Part shown: positions 51,801-61,117 of the stretch, piece after piece
Position numbering within the stretch: position 1 is the stretch's first letter
How the letters are laid out: the number at the start of each line of letters is the position of its first letter
Assembly (NCBI GenBank): GCA_037577475.1
Contig: CM075192.1
Location: 3,247,197-3,311,196 of the forward strand
DNA length: 64,000 bases
Origin: Chaunax sp. Z400
Taxonomy: Eukaryota; Chordata; Actinopteri; Lophiiformes; Chaunacidae
Reading direction: 5' to 3'
Translations under genes and position numbers: made by a program
Notes under the pieces: generated by a model
Database searches by the model: none
The model's input: only the letters and a program-made list of their open reading frames with translations
What the model was told of the DNA's origin: nothing

Positions 51801-53616
51801 CTGAATGAAAACAGCCTCTTCTACACATCACTGTTAGAGATGCTGTACATACAGTCAGACATCAATGACAACATAGAGTAAGAAGCATTGCATTATTGTG
51901 ACCGTTGTATTATGTGTAAGGTCTCAGACTGTAACTCCCCGCTGGTTCTCTGAGAGTTTCACTCTCTTTTGGTGAAGCGTCGTCTCAGGGATGGTTTTTA
52001 GTCTTGTTTCATGCCAACATACACAATGTTATACATTTCTATTTTAATTTATCATATTTTATCACATATTACACAAAATCATTTTTTAACTGAAGTGTTA
52101 AAATCTACTATTGACCTTAAACCTACTTTGCAGGTAACTTTATTTTACCATCTTTAAAAAGAGAGTGGAAAATAAGATGTGAAAATATTCAATAGATCAA
52201 TAGATAATTGAACCTGAAACATCTAAAAAGCTCCCAGGTTAGCATTCAACATATCATAAAATAATGATTATTTTGGCAGTGGAACAAGTTATGAACTCAA
52301 CATTTAAATTCCATCATCTTTAATTTGATCTGACTTGTCAGAAAACAGTAATGGCAGGTTAGAGGTTTCATTACATAACGTTATATCACTAGTCTGAATA
52401 CGTCCAGTGTTTCTCACTGTAAGACTCCAATAAATAAATGTGTCCAAGATGTTAATTCACACACTTCATGTTGTATAACTCTATCAGATGTTAGCTAGGC
52501 ACTGAATGAATGTAAAAGGTAACCATTGATCAGACACAGCAGTATGACATCATCAGACAGACGCATCACTGGAAAACATTGTTGTCCTCCGTTACGGTGT
52601 GACTTCCACACATTCTTCTTTTACCCCATGCATCGTGTTTTTCTAGCTCGTGGTCCATCTGACAGCTGTAGACATGAATCTTTGGTTGGTTGGTGCCTAT
52701 GACATCATCCTAGCATTTGAGCCCCCCCCCCCCAGAAAATGGCCACAGTGTGATTATTGTCTATCACACAGTCATTTGATCCATTGCTAATATAAAACTA
52801 CTGATCCGTAATGATGACTGAAGGTTTTAATGGAGGTTTTCTTCCAGGTACTTTGAGGTGACCGACGGCTTCGACCACCTCCCCAGGGCTTTCCTCCAGA
52901 TACTAAATGCTACCATCCTCCTCAACTCCAAGGTCAAGCTAATCAACCAAAGAGGCGGCAGTAATGTGACGGTAACATACCAGGACTGGCGTAATTCAGG
53001 CTCCCTGACCAACCTAACGGTGGACTACGCCCTGGTTACGGCCACAGCGAAGGCCACCCTCTTTATTGACTTCCAGCCGCCCCTCTCTGGAGACAAGATG
53101 GAGGCCCTGCGCTCAGTTCACTACACTAGCTCCACCAAGGTAGTGCTCAGCTTCAGCGACAGGTTCTGGGAGAAAGAAGGCATCACAGGAGGGAAGAGCA
53201 TCACAGACCGGCCCTCTCGCTTCATCTATTACCCCAGCCACAGCTTCCCCGGTACGGCTGCAGGAGCCCTCCTGGCCTCTTACACCTGCTCCGACGATTC
53301 GACCCTCTTCCAAGGAATTAGCGAGGACGAGCTGATGGCTGTGGTCCTGGAGGACTTGGTGAAGATTCATGGAGAGAACATCAGGCCTCTGTGGACAGGG
53401 GGGTTTGTGAAGAAGTGGGCCTTAGATCCCAACAGTCTGGGGGCTTTCGCCCTGTTCACACCCTACCAGCAGGGACACTATGCCAGAGAACTGTTCCACA
53501 GGGAAGGACGAGTGCACTTCGCAGGAGAACACACAGCCACACCACATGGGTGGATTGAAACTGCAATGAAGTCTGCACTCAGAGCAGCTAGAAATATTAA
53601 CAGCCTTACAATATAG
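37579..53616 (+). CDS. il4i1: L-amino-acid oxidase, IL4I1/LAAO family (eight coding exons, complete)
   Basis: This FAD enzyme oxidises L-amino acids to keto acids, ammonia and hydrogen peroxide; fish homologues are often antibacterial. Coding exons with GT/AG borders and compatible phases are 37579-37620, 37805-37901, 38191-38411, 39808-39920, 49590-49791, 49872-49940, 51741-51877 and 52848-53616. They total 1,650 bases, 549 residues. The dinucleotide-binding motif IIGGGIAGLTAAKLLEDAGHK-type sequence spans about 100-120. EASDRIGGRVET follows near 125-136, and GEHTATPHGWIETAMKSA near 520-537 forms the C-terminal FAD/substrate site. The length is normal for the family. The first two exons add a 36-residue leader before a hydrophobic segment (VFPLVIIVGVVVFAVSGIFG). 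If translation began at the Met at 37871, this would be a 513-residue protein with an ordinary signal sequence. An antisense DHX57-like gene and three large arrays sit in its introns. Confidence 0.93.
40040..41162. repeat. 35-bp minisatellite with higher-order structure, in an oxidase intron
   Basis: A 35-bp unit (caataatctgttaatgaata, then gattctggtctccat) repeats about 25 times. The phrase caggtatcactgatgtataa occurs near 40361, 40838 and 41137. The phrase ctgctctttctaatctgtta begins new blocks near 40050, 40387 and 40862. The array is therefore a set of three nested blocks that were themselves duplicated. Confidence 0.95.
41220..42800. repeat. AT-rich minisatellite of about 36 bp, in an oxidase intron
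   Basis: A unit close to ttttgtactatattttaact followed by atattttaatctttaa repeats for about 1.6 kb, with many substitutions and small indels. It follows the 35-bp array after a 60-bp gap. It is more diverged than its neighbour and therefore probably older. Confidence 0.93.
42801..45639. other. Oxidase intron sequence with dispersed-repeat remnants
   Basis: At about 43480-43690 there is a segment (ttccacttttttgctgcgta to cccataagaaataatgggaa) resembling a common dispersed fish repeat. At about 44480-44720 the phrase aggattaaactgccac and relatives occur twice around ttgatgaaattttcaag, another dispersed repeat. A 93-codon minus frame at 45182-45463 has no recognisable relatives. No exon of the oxidase was seen here. 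Confidence 0.4.
45640..45812 (+). mobile_element. Retroelement 3' tail ending in (TATC)n
   Basis: The plus strand ends gggatgaataaagtatctat and then ten or so tatc units, the usual 3' end of several fish LINE/SINE families. Only the untranslated tail is recognisable. It abuts the 3' side of the DHX57-like gene, in opposite orientation. Confidence 0.55.
45875..48730 (-). CDS. dhx57: DHX57-like DEAH-box RNA helicase, intronless nested retrogene
   Basis: A single uninterrupted frame encodes 951 residues, matching the helicase half of DHX57 through its normal C-terminus. Visible motifs are Walker A SGMTGCGKTTQIP (141-153), CTQPRRISAIS, the DEVH box (243-246), MSATLN (274-279), STNIAETS (473-480) and QRKGRAGR (521-528). 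HA2 (CLPVDVRIGKLMLFG) and OB-fold regions (IFIRDCSMVSVYPLVLF) follow. DHX57 normally has over 1,300 residues in many exons, with N-terminal ubiquitin-associated, RWD and zinc-finger parts. These are absent, so I infer a 5'-truncated retrocopy. All catalytic motifs are intact and there is no stop or frameshift. It lies antisense inside an intron of the oxidase gene. In-frame sequence is open for about 75 bases before the chosen Met, up to a TGA near 48805. No clear poly(A) tail or target duplication was recognised. Confidence 0.92.
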   Translation of the reverse strand: MVPPPSLAIAKCKSVRSRASEGSRSSNHIISRRTAPTNNQRPVELKETAEAEELDERDYEDEGVLVESESYASPRKRMVNNYNLKIDNLLKENDKLCREFQKKQSSRHFMSMLEQRRKLPAWKEKENILNLLDQCQVLVVSGMTGCGKTTQIPQFILDASLNGRAEQVANIVCTQPRRISAISVAQRVAQERAECLGHSVGYQIRLESVRTSATRLLYCTTGVLLRRLVGEVDLKGVTHVIVDEVHERTEDSDFLLLVLKDLIVQRPDLKVILMSATLNANLFSKYFYDCPTIHIPGHTFPVAQFFLEDAISKTNYVISDGSPYMRSGKKKSSFTSGRGTKAERSDFCQKGFEKDAVPDQQLSLQELTIRYKYTTESVLKTTAAMDLDKINLDLVERLLMSIVKENPSGAVLMFLPGMAEIRRLYKKLMSNKVFNNKGGYSCVVYPLHSTLSNEEQQAVFIRPPKDTTKIIISTNIAETSVTIDDVVYVIDSGKMKEKRYDASTSMEILEDAWVSKANALQRKGRAGRVASGVCFHLFTSHFFQHQLAEHQLPEIQRVPQEQLCLWITNLDVFAEQTLESVFSRLIEPPDMWSLHAAKQHLRDLGALIEDEKLSPLGYHLACLPVDVRIGKLMLFGAIFRCLDPALTIAASLAFKSPFVCSWDKQEKANEKKKAFALAKSDHLTLLQAYKGWCCAAKNGNQASFLYCRENLLSLQRLQEISSLKRQFAELLSDIGFIKEGLRANIIEHMSTTGTDGVLEATDLTTVKEANLNSENMQLMSAMLCAALYPNVVQLQAPRGSYTMTPKGTMQMKPKAEEPFFTTKNDGCVHMHPSSLIHRACHYKSPYLAYHEKVKTTHIFIRDCSMVSVYPLVLFAGGQVNMELNKGEFVFSLDDGWIRVAAASHQVAELLKELRWQLDQLLEDKIRNPSMDLCSCPRGSRIIPMIVHLITT
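48731..49589. other. Upstream flank of the DHX57-like gene; rest of oxidase intron
   Basis: This is where a promoter for the nested minus-strand gene would have to lie. No TATA or GC-box arrangement stands out. At 49340-49490 a partly palindromic stretch (ctacccctccgtttg and, inverted, aaacggaggggtaggg) looks like a small inverted-repeat element. Confidence 0.4.
49960..51665. repeat. 14-bp minisatellite carrying AGGTCA/AGGTTA every unit, in an oxidase intron
   Basis: The basic unit is cataggtcactgtt, alternating with tataggttacagtt. It runs for about 1.7 kb between the exons ending at 49940 and starting at 51741. Dozens of AGGTCA copies sit in direct orientation with 8 bases between them. 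Larger blocks containing the phrase catatgtcacagttc recur at roughly 40-100 bp, showing higher-order duplication. Confidence 0.96.
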
Positions 53617-54265
53617 TTTTATCTGGCAAACATTTGTCTACATGTTCCTTCATGTTGTGTCTGATAGGGTTTGTCTGACATGCTGTTTTACCAGAGTACT
53701 GGTTGTTGTGTACAGTACATATTTATGGATTTACGTACATATCTACTGTTCGGCTGTTGTCTATTGGGAGCCCATCAACTGACTGATCATATTCCACAAG
53801 GATAACCATAAATAGAAAGTAATTATGATTTAAATGTGATTATTTGCAGGGTTTTACTGTTGCATTGTGTCTGTGGTGTATCAGATGATCTCAATGGTTT
53901 TCTGACAGAATACAATTGAATCAGATCTTTGTTAACTATTTTAATTATTTTCCACAGTCATAAATGTTCTGCTTATCATCAGAAAATTATTAGTATTTAC
54001 AGATAAACTGTATATTCTGACATCTGAGACAGAAAAGCAGCCAACATTCTCATCTGATAATCAAACCAGCAAATGTTTGGTATTATTAATAATTAGTTAT
54101 TAAAATAGTTAGAAGTTAGAATATACTGAATCCCATAAAACAGTATATGTAAAAATACCCTGATGTTCCTGCTCAACAGAATAATTTTTGTGTCATTCAG
54201 ATACTTTATATTTCAGCTACTTCATTTACTGTTAAATTGAACATCACAGTAAAATACTGAATTAA
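53617..54265. other. 3' flank of the oxidase gene
   Basis: AT-rich sequence between the oxidase stop codon and the Tc1-like element. I see no canonical AATAAA. An ATTAAA variant lies near 54100 and could serve as the polyadenylation signal. No gene is present. Confidence 0.5.
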
Positions 54266-55835
54266 CACTGCTCAAAAAAAATGAAAGGAACACTTTTTAA
54301 TCAGAGTATATCATCAAGTCAATTAAACTTCTGGGATATTGATCTGGTCAGTTAAGTAGCAGAGGGGGTTGTTAATCAGTTTCAGCTGCTTTGGTGTTAA
54401 TGAAATTAACAACAGGTGCACTAGAAGGGCAACAATGAGACGACCCCCAAAACAGGAATGGTTTTCCAGGTGGAGGCCACTGACATTTTTTCCTCCTCAT
54501 CTTTTCTGACTGTTTTTCACTCGTTTTGCATTTGGCTAGGGTCAGTGTCACTACTGGTAGCATGAGGCGATACCTGGACCCTACAGAGGTTGCACAGGCA
54601 GTTCAACTCCTCCAGGATGGCACATCAATACGTGCCATTGCCAGAAGGTTTGCTGTGTCTCCCAGCACAGTCTCAAGAGCATGGAGGAGATTCCAGGAGA
54701 CAGGCAGTTACTCTAGGAGAGCTGGACAGGGCCGTAGAAGGTCCTTAACCCATCAGCAGGACCGGTATCTGCTCCTTTGTGCAAGGAGGAACAGGATGAG
54801 CACTGCCAGAGCCCTACAAAATGACCTCCAGCAGGCCACTGGTGTGAATGTCTCTGACCAAACAATCAGAAACAGACTTCATGAGGGTGGCCTGAGGGCC
54901 CGACGTCCTCTAGTGGGCCCTGTGCTTACTGCCGGCACCGTGGAGCTCGATTGGCATTTGCCATAGAACACCAGAATTGGCAAGACCACTGGCGCCCCGT
55001 GCTTTTCACAGATGAGAGCAGGTTCACCCTGAGCACATGTGACAGACGTGAAAGGGTCTGGAGAAGCCGTGGAGAACGTTATGCTGCCTGTAACATCGTT
55101 CAGCATGACCGGTTTGGTGGTGGGTCAGTGATGGTCTGGGGAGGCATATCCATGGAGGGACGCACAGACCTCTACAGGCTAGACAACGGCACCCTGACTG
55201 CCATTAGGTATCGGGATGAAATCCTTGGACCCATTGTCAGACCCTACGGTGGTGCAGTGGGTCCTGGGTTCCTCCTGGTGCACGACAATGCCCGGCCTCA
55301 TGTGGCGAGAGTATGCAGGCAGTTCCTGGAGGATGAAGGAATTGATACCATTGACTGGCCCCCATGCTCGCCTGACCTAAATCCAATAGAACACCTCTGG
55401 GACATTATGTTTCGGTCCATCCGACGGTGCCAGGTTGCACCTCAGACTGTCCAGGAGCTCAGTGATGCCCTGGTCCAGATCTGGGAGGAGATACCCCAGG
55501 ACACCATCCGTTGTCTCATTAGGAGCATGCCCCGATGTTGCCAGGCATGCATACAAGCACGTGGGGGCACTACAAAGTACTGAGTACCATTTTGAGGTGC
55601 TGCAATGGAATTTCAGCAAAATGGACTAGCCTGCCGCATCATTTTTTCACTTTGATTTTCAGGGTGTCTTTGAATTCAGCCCTCGGTTGATAATTTTCAT
55701 TTACATCAAACGATGTGGCATCCTTTCGTTCCTAACACATTACCCAGTCCATATCAGTATAGATATCCAGCAGGATTTTTTTCCCCATTGAGATCTGATG
55801 TTTTCAAAGTGTTCCTTTAATTTTTTTGAGCAGTG
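54266..55835 (+). mobile_element. Nearly complete Tc1-like DNA transposon, 1.57 kb
   Basis: The left end cactgctcaaaaaaaatgaa and right end tttaatttttttgagcagtg are inverted repeats. A TA dinucleotide follows the right end, and aa (one change from TA) precedes the left end. The internal transposase covers about 1 kb. Size and structure fit the Tc1/mariner superfamily as found in many fish. Confidence 0.93.
54562..55583 (+). pseudogene. Tc1-like transposase with one frameshift
   Basis: The first part starts MRRYLDPTEVAQAVQLLQDG and has two helix-turn-helix segments (SIRAIARRFAVSPSTVSRAW; VSDQTIRNRLHEGGLRARR). Near 54932 one base appears to be missing (actgccggcacc), after which the frame ends at 54966. 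The rest is open in the next frame. It carries the catalytic triad: LFTDESRF, VHDNARPHVAR, then SPDLNPIEHLWD. The protein would otherwise be close to 340 residues, the usual length. An upstream Met at 54526 is also in frame. Codons outside the break are intact, so the copy is young. Confidence 0.9.
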
Positions 55836-55863
55836 TATACATATACATATATACACACACATA

Positions 55864-55945
55864 TACAGTACCAGTCAAAACTTTGGACACATTTTCCCAT
55901 CCACTTGAATGGGAAACTGTGTCCAAATTTTTGACTGGTACTGTA
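55864..55945. mobile_element. 82-bp palindromic miniature Tc1-like element
   Basis: The left half tacagtaccagtcaaaactt and right half aaatttttgactggtactgt are inverted copies, with ttcccatccacttgaatggg at the centre. It consists of little more than two terminal repeats joined together. A related single terminus lies near 12306. Confidence 0.85.
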
Positions 55946-56033
55946 TATATGTATACATATATATATACACACACATATGTACATACATATATATATACGT
56001 ACATACACATACATATATATATACACATACATA

Positions 56034-56264
56034 TACAGTACTGTGCAAAAGTCTTAGGCAGGTGTGAAGAAATGCTGTAAAGAATTGATGCTGTTTTGAA
56101 GGCAAAGAGTGGTCACACCAAATATTGATTTAGTTTTTTCTTCTATTCGCTCACTTTGCATTTTGTAAATCGACAAAAAGAAACAATTACATTTTATATT
56201 TTTGAAAGAATTGTTACTTTACAGCATTTCTTCACACCTGCCTAAGACTTTTGCACAGTACTGT
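56034..56264. mobile_element. 231-bp miniature inverted-repeat element, Tc1-like ends
   Basis: The left end tacagtactgtgcaaaagtc and right end gacttttgcacagtactgt are inverted copies, extending inward through ttaggcaggtgtgaagaaatgc. The interior has no coding capacity. TA-rich repeats flank it on both sides. Confidence 0.9.
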
Positions 56265-56652
56265 GTGTGTATATATATATGTATATACGTATATATATAT
56301 ATACGTATATATATATATACACACATATATATATACGTATATATATATATACACGTATATATATATATACACGTGTATATATATATATATACGTATATAT
56401 ATATATACGTATATATATATATACATGTATATGCATATATATATGCATATATATACATACATATATATATTATATACATATATATACGTGTATATATATA
56501 CATATATATGTATATATATATACACATATATATATATATGTACATATATGTATATATATATATACACATATATATATATACATATATGTATATATATATA
56601 TACGTATATATATACGTATATGTATGTATATATATACATACATATATATATA
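56265..56652. repeat. (TA)n/(TATACG)n AT-rich simple repeat
   Basis: Alternating ta runs carry cg and ca interruptions (tatatatacgtatatatata). A shorter, similar tract lies at 55836-56033 around the 82-bp palindrome. Open frames of 116-162 codons of Y and I here are artefacts. Confidence 0.95.
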
Positions 56653-57160
56653 TCTTTTAGAACTTGTATTTTTTACCTCAGTCCTTTCATAGCAGATGTC
56701 TCAGGAAATGTTTTAGTGATGTCTTTATGTGTGCTTTAAGGTTTAGTGAATACATGTTATATGACAACAATCTGTTTTTAACCATTATCTTTTATTTAAT
56801 TCTCATCAGTAAACCTTTGTGTTTTCCACTGGTATGACCCAGAGACAAACTGGTGCTCTGAGCTCCTTTTACCAAAAACTGCAGCTTAATTTTTTGTTTC
56901 ATTCTCCTGTTAGTTTCATACATGAGGATCACAGACAGGATGTTGAACACAGTGTCCCTTTACTAATGTCACATTACATGGCTTCTCAATTCACACACGT
57001 ACTTCTTGCTGCCATTTGCAGCTTCAACTATACAGATTGCTGTTAAACAAAAGCTTAAAAACTAAGTTTATGAAAAAACTTGTCCTCTTCAGATCATCTT
57101 CCACCAACATGTTAGGGATGCATTTCATCACACAGTCGCACTGGTGTTCATAGTCCGTTA
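56653..57160. other. Downstream flank of timm8b
   Basis: This includes the likely 3' untranslated part of the minus-strand timm8b gene. No other gene or array is visible. Confidence 0.5.
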
Positions 57161-59107
57161 TCAATGAGCGCCCTTCTGCACCATCTGCGTGAAGCGGTTG
57201 GTGATGATCAGGGTCGTGTCGATGAAACGCTCAACGCAGCTCTGCAGGCACGTCTCTGTGCGGTAGTCCAGCTTTGAGCCCGGACTGTCCACACACTTAT
57301 CCCAGCAGACGTCAGTGAAAGTGTGCACCTGGAATAAATAGGAAATAAGGATCAAAAATAACAGCATTAAGATTTAAAGATTAACTGTAATATACATGAC
57401 TATGGGATTCGCACTGTCGTTGCAAACTGATGAAATACGTTGTGTGCAAAGTTATAGAGCCGTACGATAATGTCACTGAATGAAGTCATGTAATCACAGC
57501 AGAGCAGTAATGTTTAAATGTTTAAGTTATTGTTTTGAAGTTTTGCATTGAGTTTGTTTGCCACAGAAACCTGTGAGCATTCAGCTGACGATGCAGAAAA
57601 TATTGTTCCTTATCAGTAAAGACGTGTTCCATCAAAGCGTCTGATCTCAGGGTTCTCATAAAGTTAAAGATTGTAGAAAAAAAACAAACGTGTATCCTCC
57701 CTTTATTCAAATCTACTCCAAACGTCTATGGTTCCCTCTTAGTTATTTGTAATTGACAAAAACTGTCACACAACACATGCAATCCACACATGCAAAGAAA
57801 TCAGACCATAGATGTCCATAAATTATGTGTAATAATGTGAAATGACACAGGGAAAAAGTATTGAACACGCTTACTGAAATTTATTTAATACTTCGTACAA
57901 AAGCCTTTGTTGGTAATGACGGCTTCAAGACGCCTCCTGTATGGAGAAACTGGTCGCATGCATTGCTCAGGTGTGATTTTAGCCCATTCTTCCACACAAA
58001 CAGTCTTCAAATCTTGAAGGTTCCATGGGCCTCTTCTATGAACTCTGATCTTTAGTTCTTTCCATAGATTTTCAATTGGATTCAAGTCAGGTGATTGGCT
58101 GGGCCATTCTAGCAGCTTTATTTTCTTTCTCTGAAACACATTGAGAGTTTCCCCGGCTGTGAGCCCCTGATAATGGAGGTACTCTTAGTAAAATGGCTAT
58201 AATTCCTAAATGGTAAATGCCATATTTTTGTGAAACCCCTTAAATTAAAGCTGGAAGTCTGCACTTCAGTCACATCTTGATTGTTTTTATTCAAAGCCAT
58301 TGTGGTGGTGTAGAGGCAAAATGATAAAAAATTGTGTCATTGTCCAAATAAGTACGGACCTAACTGTATATATATACACTGAGCAACAGTGAAAACACAT
58401 GATTATAAAAACCCTGTCATTTCTATTCACTAGCTCTAATCTACTGAAACAAACAAACATGTGATTCACTGAATAGACTTTTTTAAGTACCCACAACCAA
58501 AACATGTTAAATCATGAATAACCATCATTTAGTCATAACATAGAAATAACAGTCATTGGTGCATTTCAGAGTTAACCATGATGGTCGATAATACTGACCA
58601 CAAGACATTTCAGTCAGGTTATTTTTATTAATATTACCCCACTGTTCAGACCGTCAGCTATACCAAGTTCCCATAATGCCTCTGGTGTTTCTGATAACAA
58701 GCAGCCAGTGACAGCCGACCTATGAAGCAGGTACAGGTGTTTCTGCCTCCTGTTAACACCAGTAAGAAGTGAGCTTAGCATGTAATCGTGCTACAAGCTA
58801 AGCTCTATTTCATGTAATGCTAGCTTTCTACACAGAGGAGTGTTGTCTTAAGTATTCTGGTGTTTAGCTCCATACAGCAGAATAAAAATCTGTTTTTGTT
58901 AAAAAGTAAAGAAACCTAATTATTAGACCTTCCAGAGGAGTTTGGTGTGGCTCATTTCACGTGCTGTTCTGACTGCACACACGTTAGCATGGTTAGCATA
59001 CCGACCTGGGCCTGGAACTGGGCTTTCTGCTGCTCTATGGCGATCATCCGCTGAAGCTCCGTCGCCTCTGCTTTCTCCGACGCGTTCATGTCATCAAAAC
59101 TGTCCAT
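57161..59107 (-). CDS. timm8b: Small Tim chaperone TIMM8B, two exons
   Basis: TIMM8B is a small intermembrane-space chaperone that guides hydrophobic proteins to the mitochondrial inner membrane. Coding exons are 59107-59006 (34 codons, beginning MDSFDDMNASEKAEATELQR) and 57328-57161 (55 codons plus TGA), joined CAG/GTGCAC with consensus donor and acceptor. The 89-residue product has the twin CX3C signature: Cys42-Cys46 (CWDKC) and Cys61-Cys65 (CLQSC), 14 residues apart. The intervening PGSKLDYRTET and the following VERFIDTTLIITNRF fit TIMM8B better than TIMM8A. The 1.68-kb intron contains Tc1-like fragments. It lies head to head with sdhd, an arrangement also known in mammals. Confidence 0.96.
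57846..58139 (-). mobile_element. Tc1-like transposase C-terminal fragment in the timm8b intron
   Basis: The minus strand reads WPSQSPDLNPIENLWKELKI and then PYRRRLEAVITNKGF, the C-terminal third of a Tc1-like transposase with its third catalytic residue (the E of PIENLW). A terminal-repeat phrase (gggaaaaagtattgaacacg) lies at the lower end. The 5' part is missing. It is a different family from the 54.3-kb copy. Confidence 0.85.
58140..58372. mobile_element. Terminal piece of another Tc1-like element
   Basis: The phrase ccaaataagtacggaccta near 58345 resembles a Tc1-like terminus and is followed by a TA-rich tract. It abuts the transposase fragment, suggesting one element inserted into another or a rearrangement. 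The partner terminus was not identified. Confidence 0.45.
58373..59005. other. timm8b intron, unassigned
   Basis: No array, transposon end or alternative exon was recognised in this part of the intron. Confidence 0.5.
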
Positions 59108-59968
59108 AGTGTTAATGGGTATAACCGGACCGACTCTGGACTCCCGTTAACGGGCTGCTGAGACGGAGTGATGTGAGGTGACCTTCGGTTTCACAGCGGG
59201 TGAGCGCTAAAGCCTAAGAAGTACCACTGATGTACAAATCACATGACACACTACACAGAGCGACGGCTCGTGCCTGATGTTTGAAAATCAGCGTGATAAT
59301 GTGACGTAAGAGGTGACGCTTACAAAGATACTTCAGATGACTTAGAAATAGTTGACTCAAAACCTTCACAACGTTAATATTTTCCCACATTAAGTCTAAC
59401 AACATAAAACATCTGCACATAATTTAGGTTTATTAATAGAATATCAGCGGTTACTTAACTTTAAACTTCTGAGTTTAAACAATATGATTGTTCAAACAAT
59501 ATTATATCTGACTTATGAAAATAGTTAAAAATAAAACTAATATATGCTTTACAATTTTTTTTAGTTTTTTTTATGTCTTAATCATTTTGCACCACCTAAT
59601 GTGTTTCTGTACATAAATATACAAAAAGTATATTGTTTATTTCATACTGTATATTTTATACCTGTTATAGTTTATTGAAAAAAGATGCGACTTTAAAGCT
59701 TTTAAATGTTCAGTCCATGGCAGACAAGACTATTAACGAACTATATTGCAGTGGTTATATTTCATCAACCAATACATTAGTTAATCCAATCAAACCCCTC
59801 AATAATGATCACCAATATTTTAGGTAAAATGAATGAATTCTAAGTGATCTACAGTAAGAATCTGATTAAGAATACGTCAAGGGTATCAATTACCAAAATC
59901 ATATACATATTCTAGATTATATCTATGAAAGTACATAAATGACATTTTTAGGGTATAAAAACTGTGAG
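59108..59968. other. timm8b 5' flank
   Basis: The first 200 bases upstream of timm8b are relatively GC-rich and should hold its promoter. I see no single decisive motif. The rest is AT-rich and featureless. Confidence 0.4.
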
Positions 59969-60495
59969 GGGCGGCACAGTGGTGCAGTGTTGCCTCACAA
60001 TAAGAAGGTCCTGGGTTCAGATCCACCTGAGGACCTGGGACTGTTCTCCTAATGTCTGTGTGGGTTCTCTCCAGGTTCTCCTCATGTCTGTGTCGGTTCT
60101 CTCCAGGTTCTCCTCATGTCTGTGTGGGTTCTCTCCAGGTTCTCCTCATGTATGTGTGGGTTCTCTCCAGGTTCTCCTCATGTCTGTGTGGGTTCTCTCC
60201 AGGTTCTCCTCATGTAAGTGTGGGTTCTCTCCAGGTTCTCCTCATGTCTGTGTGGGTTCTCTCCAGGTTCTCCTCATGTAAGTGTGGGTTCTCGCCATGT
60301 TCTCCAGCTTCCTCTCACCACCACAAACATCAGTAGAGATGAACTGGTGACTCTAAACTGACTGTAGGTGTGAATGTGAGTCTGAATGGTTGTTTGTCTT
60401 TCTATGTGATGAACTGGTGACTTGTCCAGGTTGAACCCCGCCTCCTGCCCAAAGTCAGCTGGGATAGGCTCCAGGCCCCGCGACCCTACAGATAA
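59969..60495 (+). repeat. Dispersed teleost repeat with internal 32-bp tandem expansion
   Basis: It begins ggcggcacagtggtgcagtg, carries a B-box-like gggttcagatccacc, and ends near ctccaggccccgcgaccct. Between 60049 and 60311 about eight copies of a 32-bp unit (tgtgtgggttctctccaggt) are inserted in tandem. A minus-oriented copy without the expansion is at 14681-14921. It lies between the divergent timm8b and sdhd genes. Confidence 0.8.
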
Positions 60496-60795
60496 ATACA
60501 ATTTCTGCACTAAATCTGGACGAATAATCTTGGTAACACTGGTCTCAAACTGAAAAGAAAAAGTTAACACTGATATGATGTAATACTTAATTTTGCTACA
60601 GACCCAACACTGACTCAGCAGCTGACTTCAGTTCTAGATATTCTGTTGAAGTTTAACTTGAATGAGGGTCCAGTGGTGTAAACATAGAGACCTTATATCA
60701 GTGGAGTCCGTTTAACTGCGTCATCTAGGATTTATTACACATAATCACCGCAGTGTAACTTTTACCTGACTTTCTGTTCCTGTCATCTTTGCTAC

Positions 60796-60994
60796 AGAAG
60801 CGTATTGCATTGATTTGAGAAAAAATGGCCCCGTTTTTCTGAATTAACAGCATAATTATCTCATTAATTCAGATAACAGAGCAGAATTTTATTTTTTCAT
60901 GAAAACGTTTCCCAGAATTTTGAGATAATGATGTCATTTATTCAGAAAAACAGTACCATCTTTTTTTTCTTAAGTGAATGCAATACGCTTCCGT
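60796..60994. mobile_element. About 200-bp palindromic miniature element
   Basis: The left end agaagcgtattgcattgat and the right end gaatgcaatacgcttccgt are inverted copies, and pairing extends inward (ccccgtttttctgaatta against tattcagaaaaacagtacc). It has no coding capacity and sits about 120 bp upstream of the sdhd start codon. Confidence 0.85.
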
Positions 60995-61117
60995 ACTTTG
61001 CAGCAGTTTAAAACTGAGGACGTTTACTGATCTCCTCAAACATCGAATATCTTTGTGCTGCTGACGACTCAACATCTACATCCGGGTAACTGTGGTGACC
61101 TTGGTTGGCGGATCATC

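Noticed and set aside
56202..56739. Tyrosine- and isoleucine-rich frames on both strands
   Set aside because: They are translations of alternating TA repeats.
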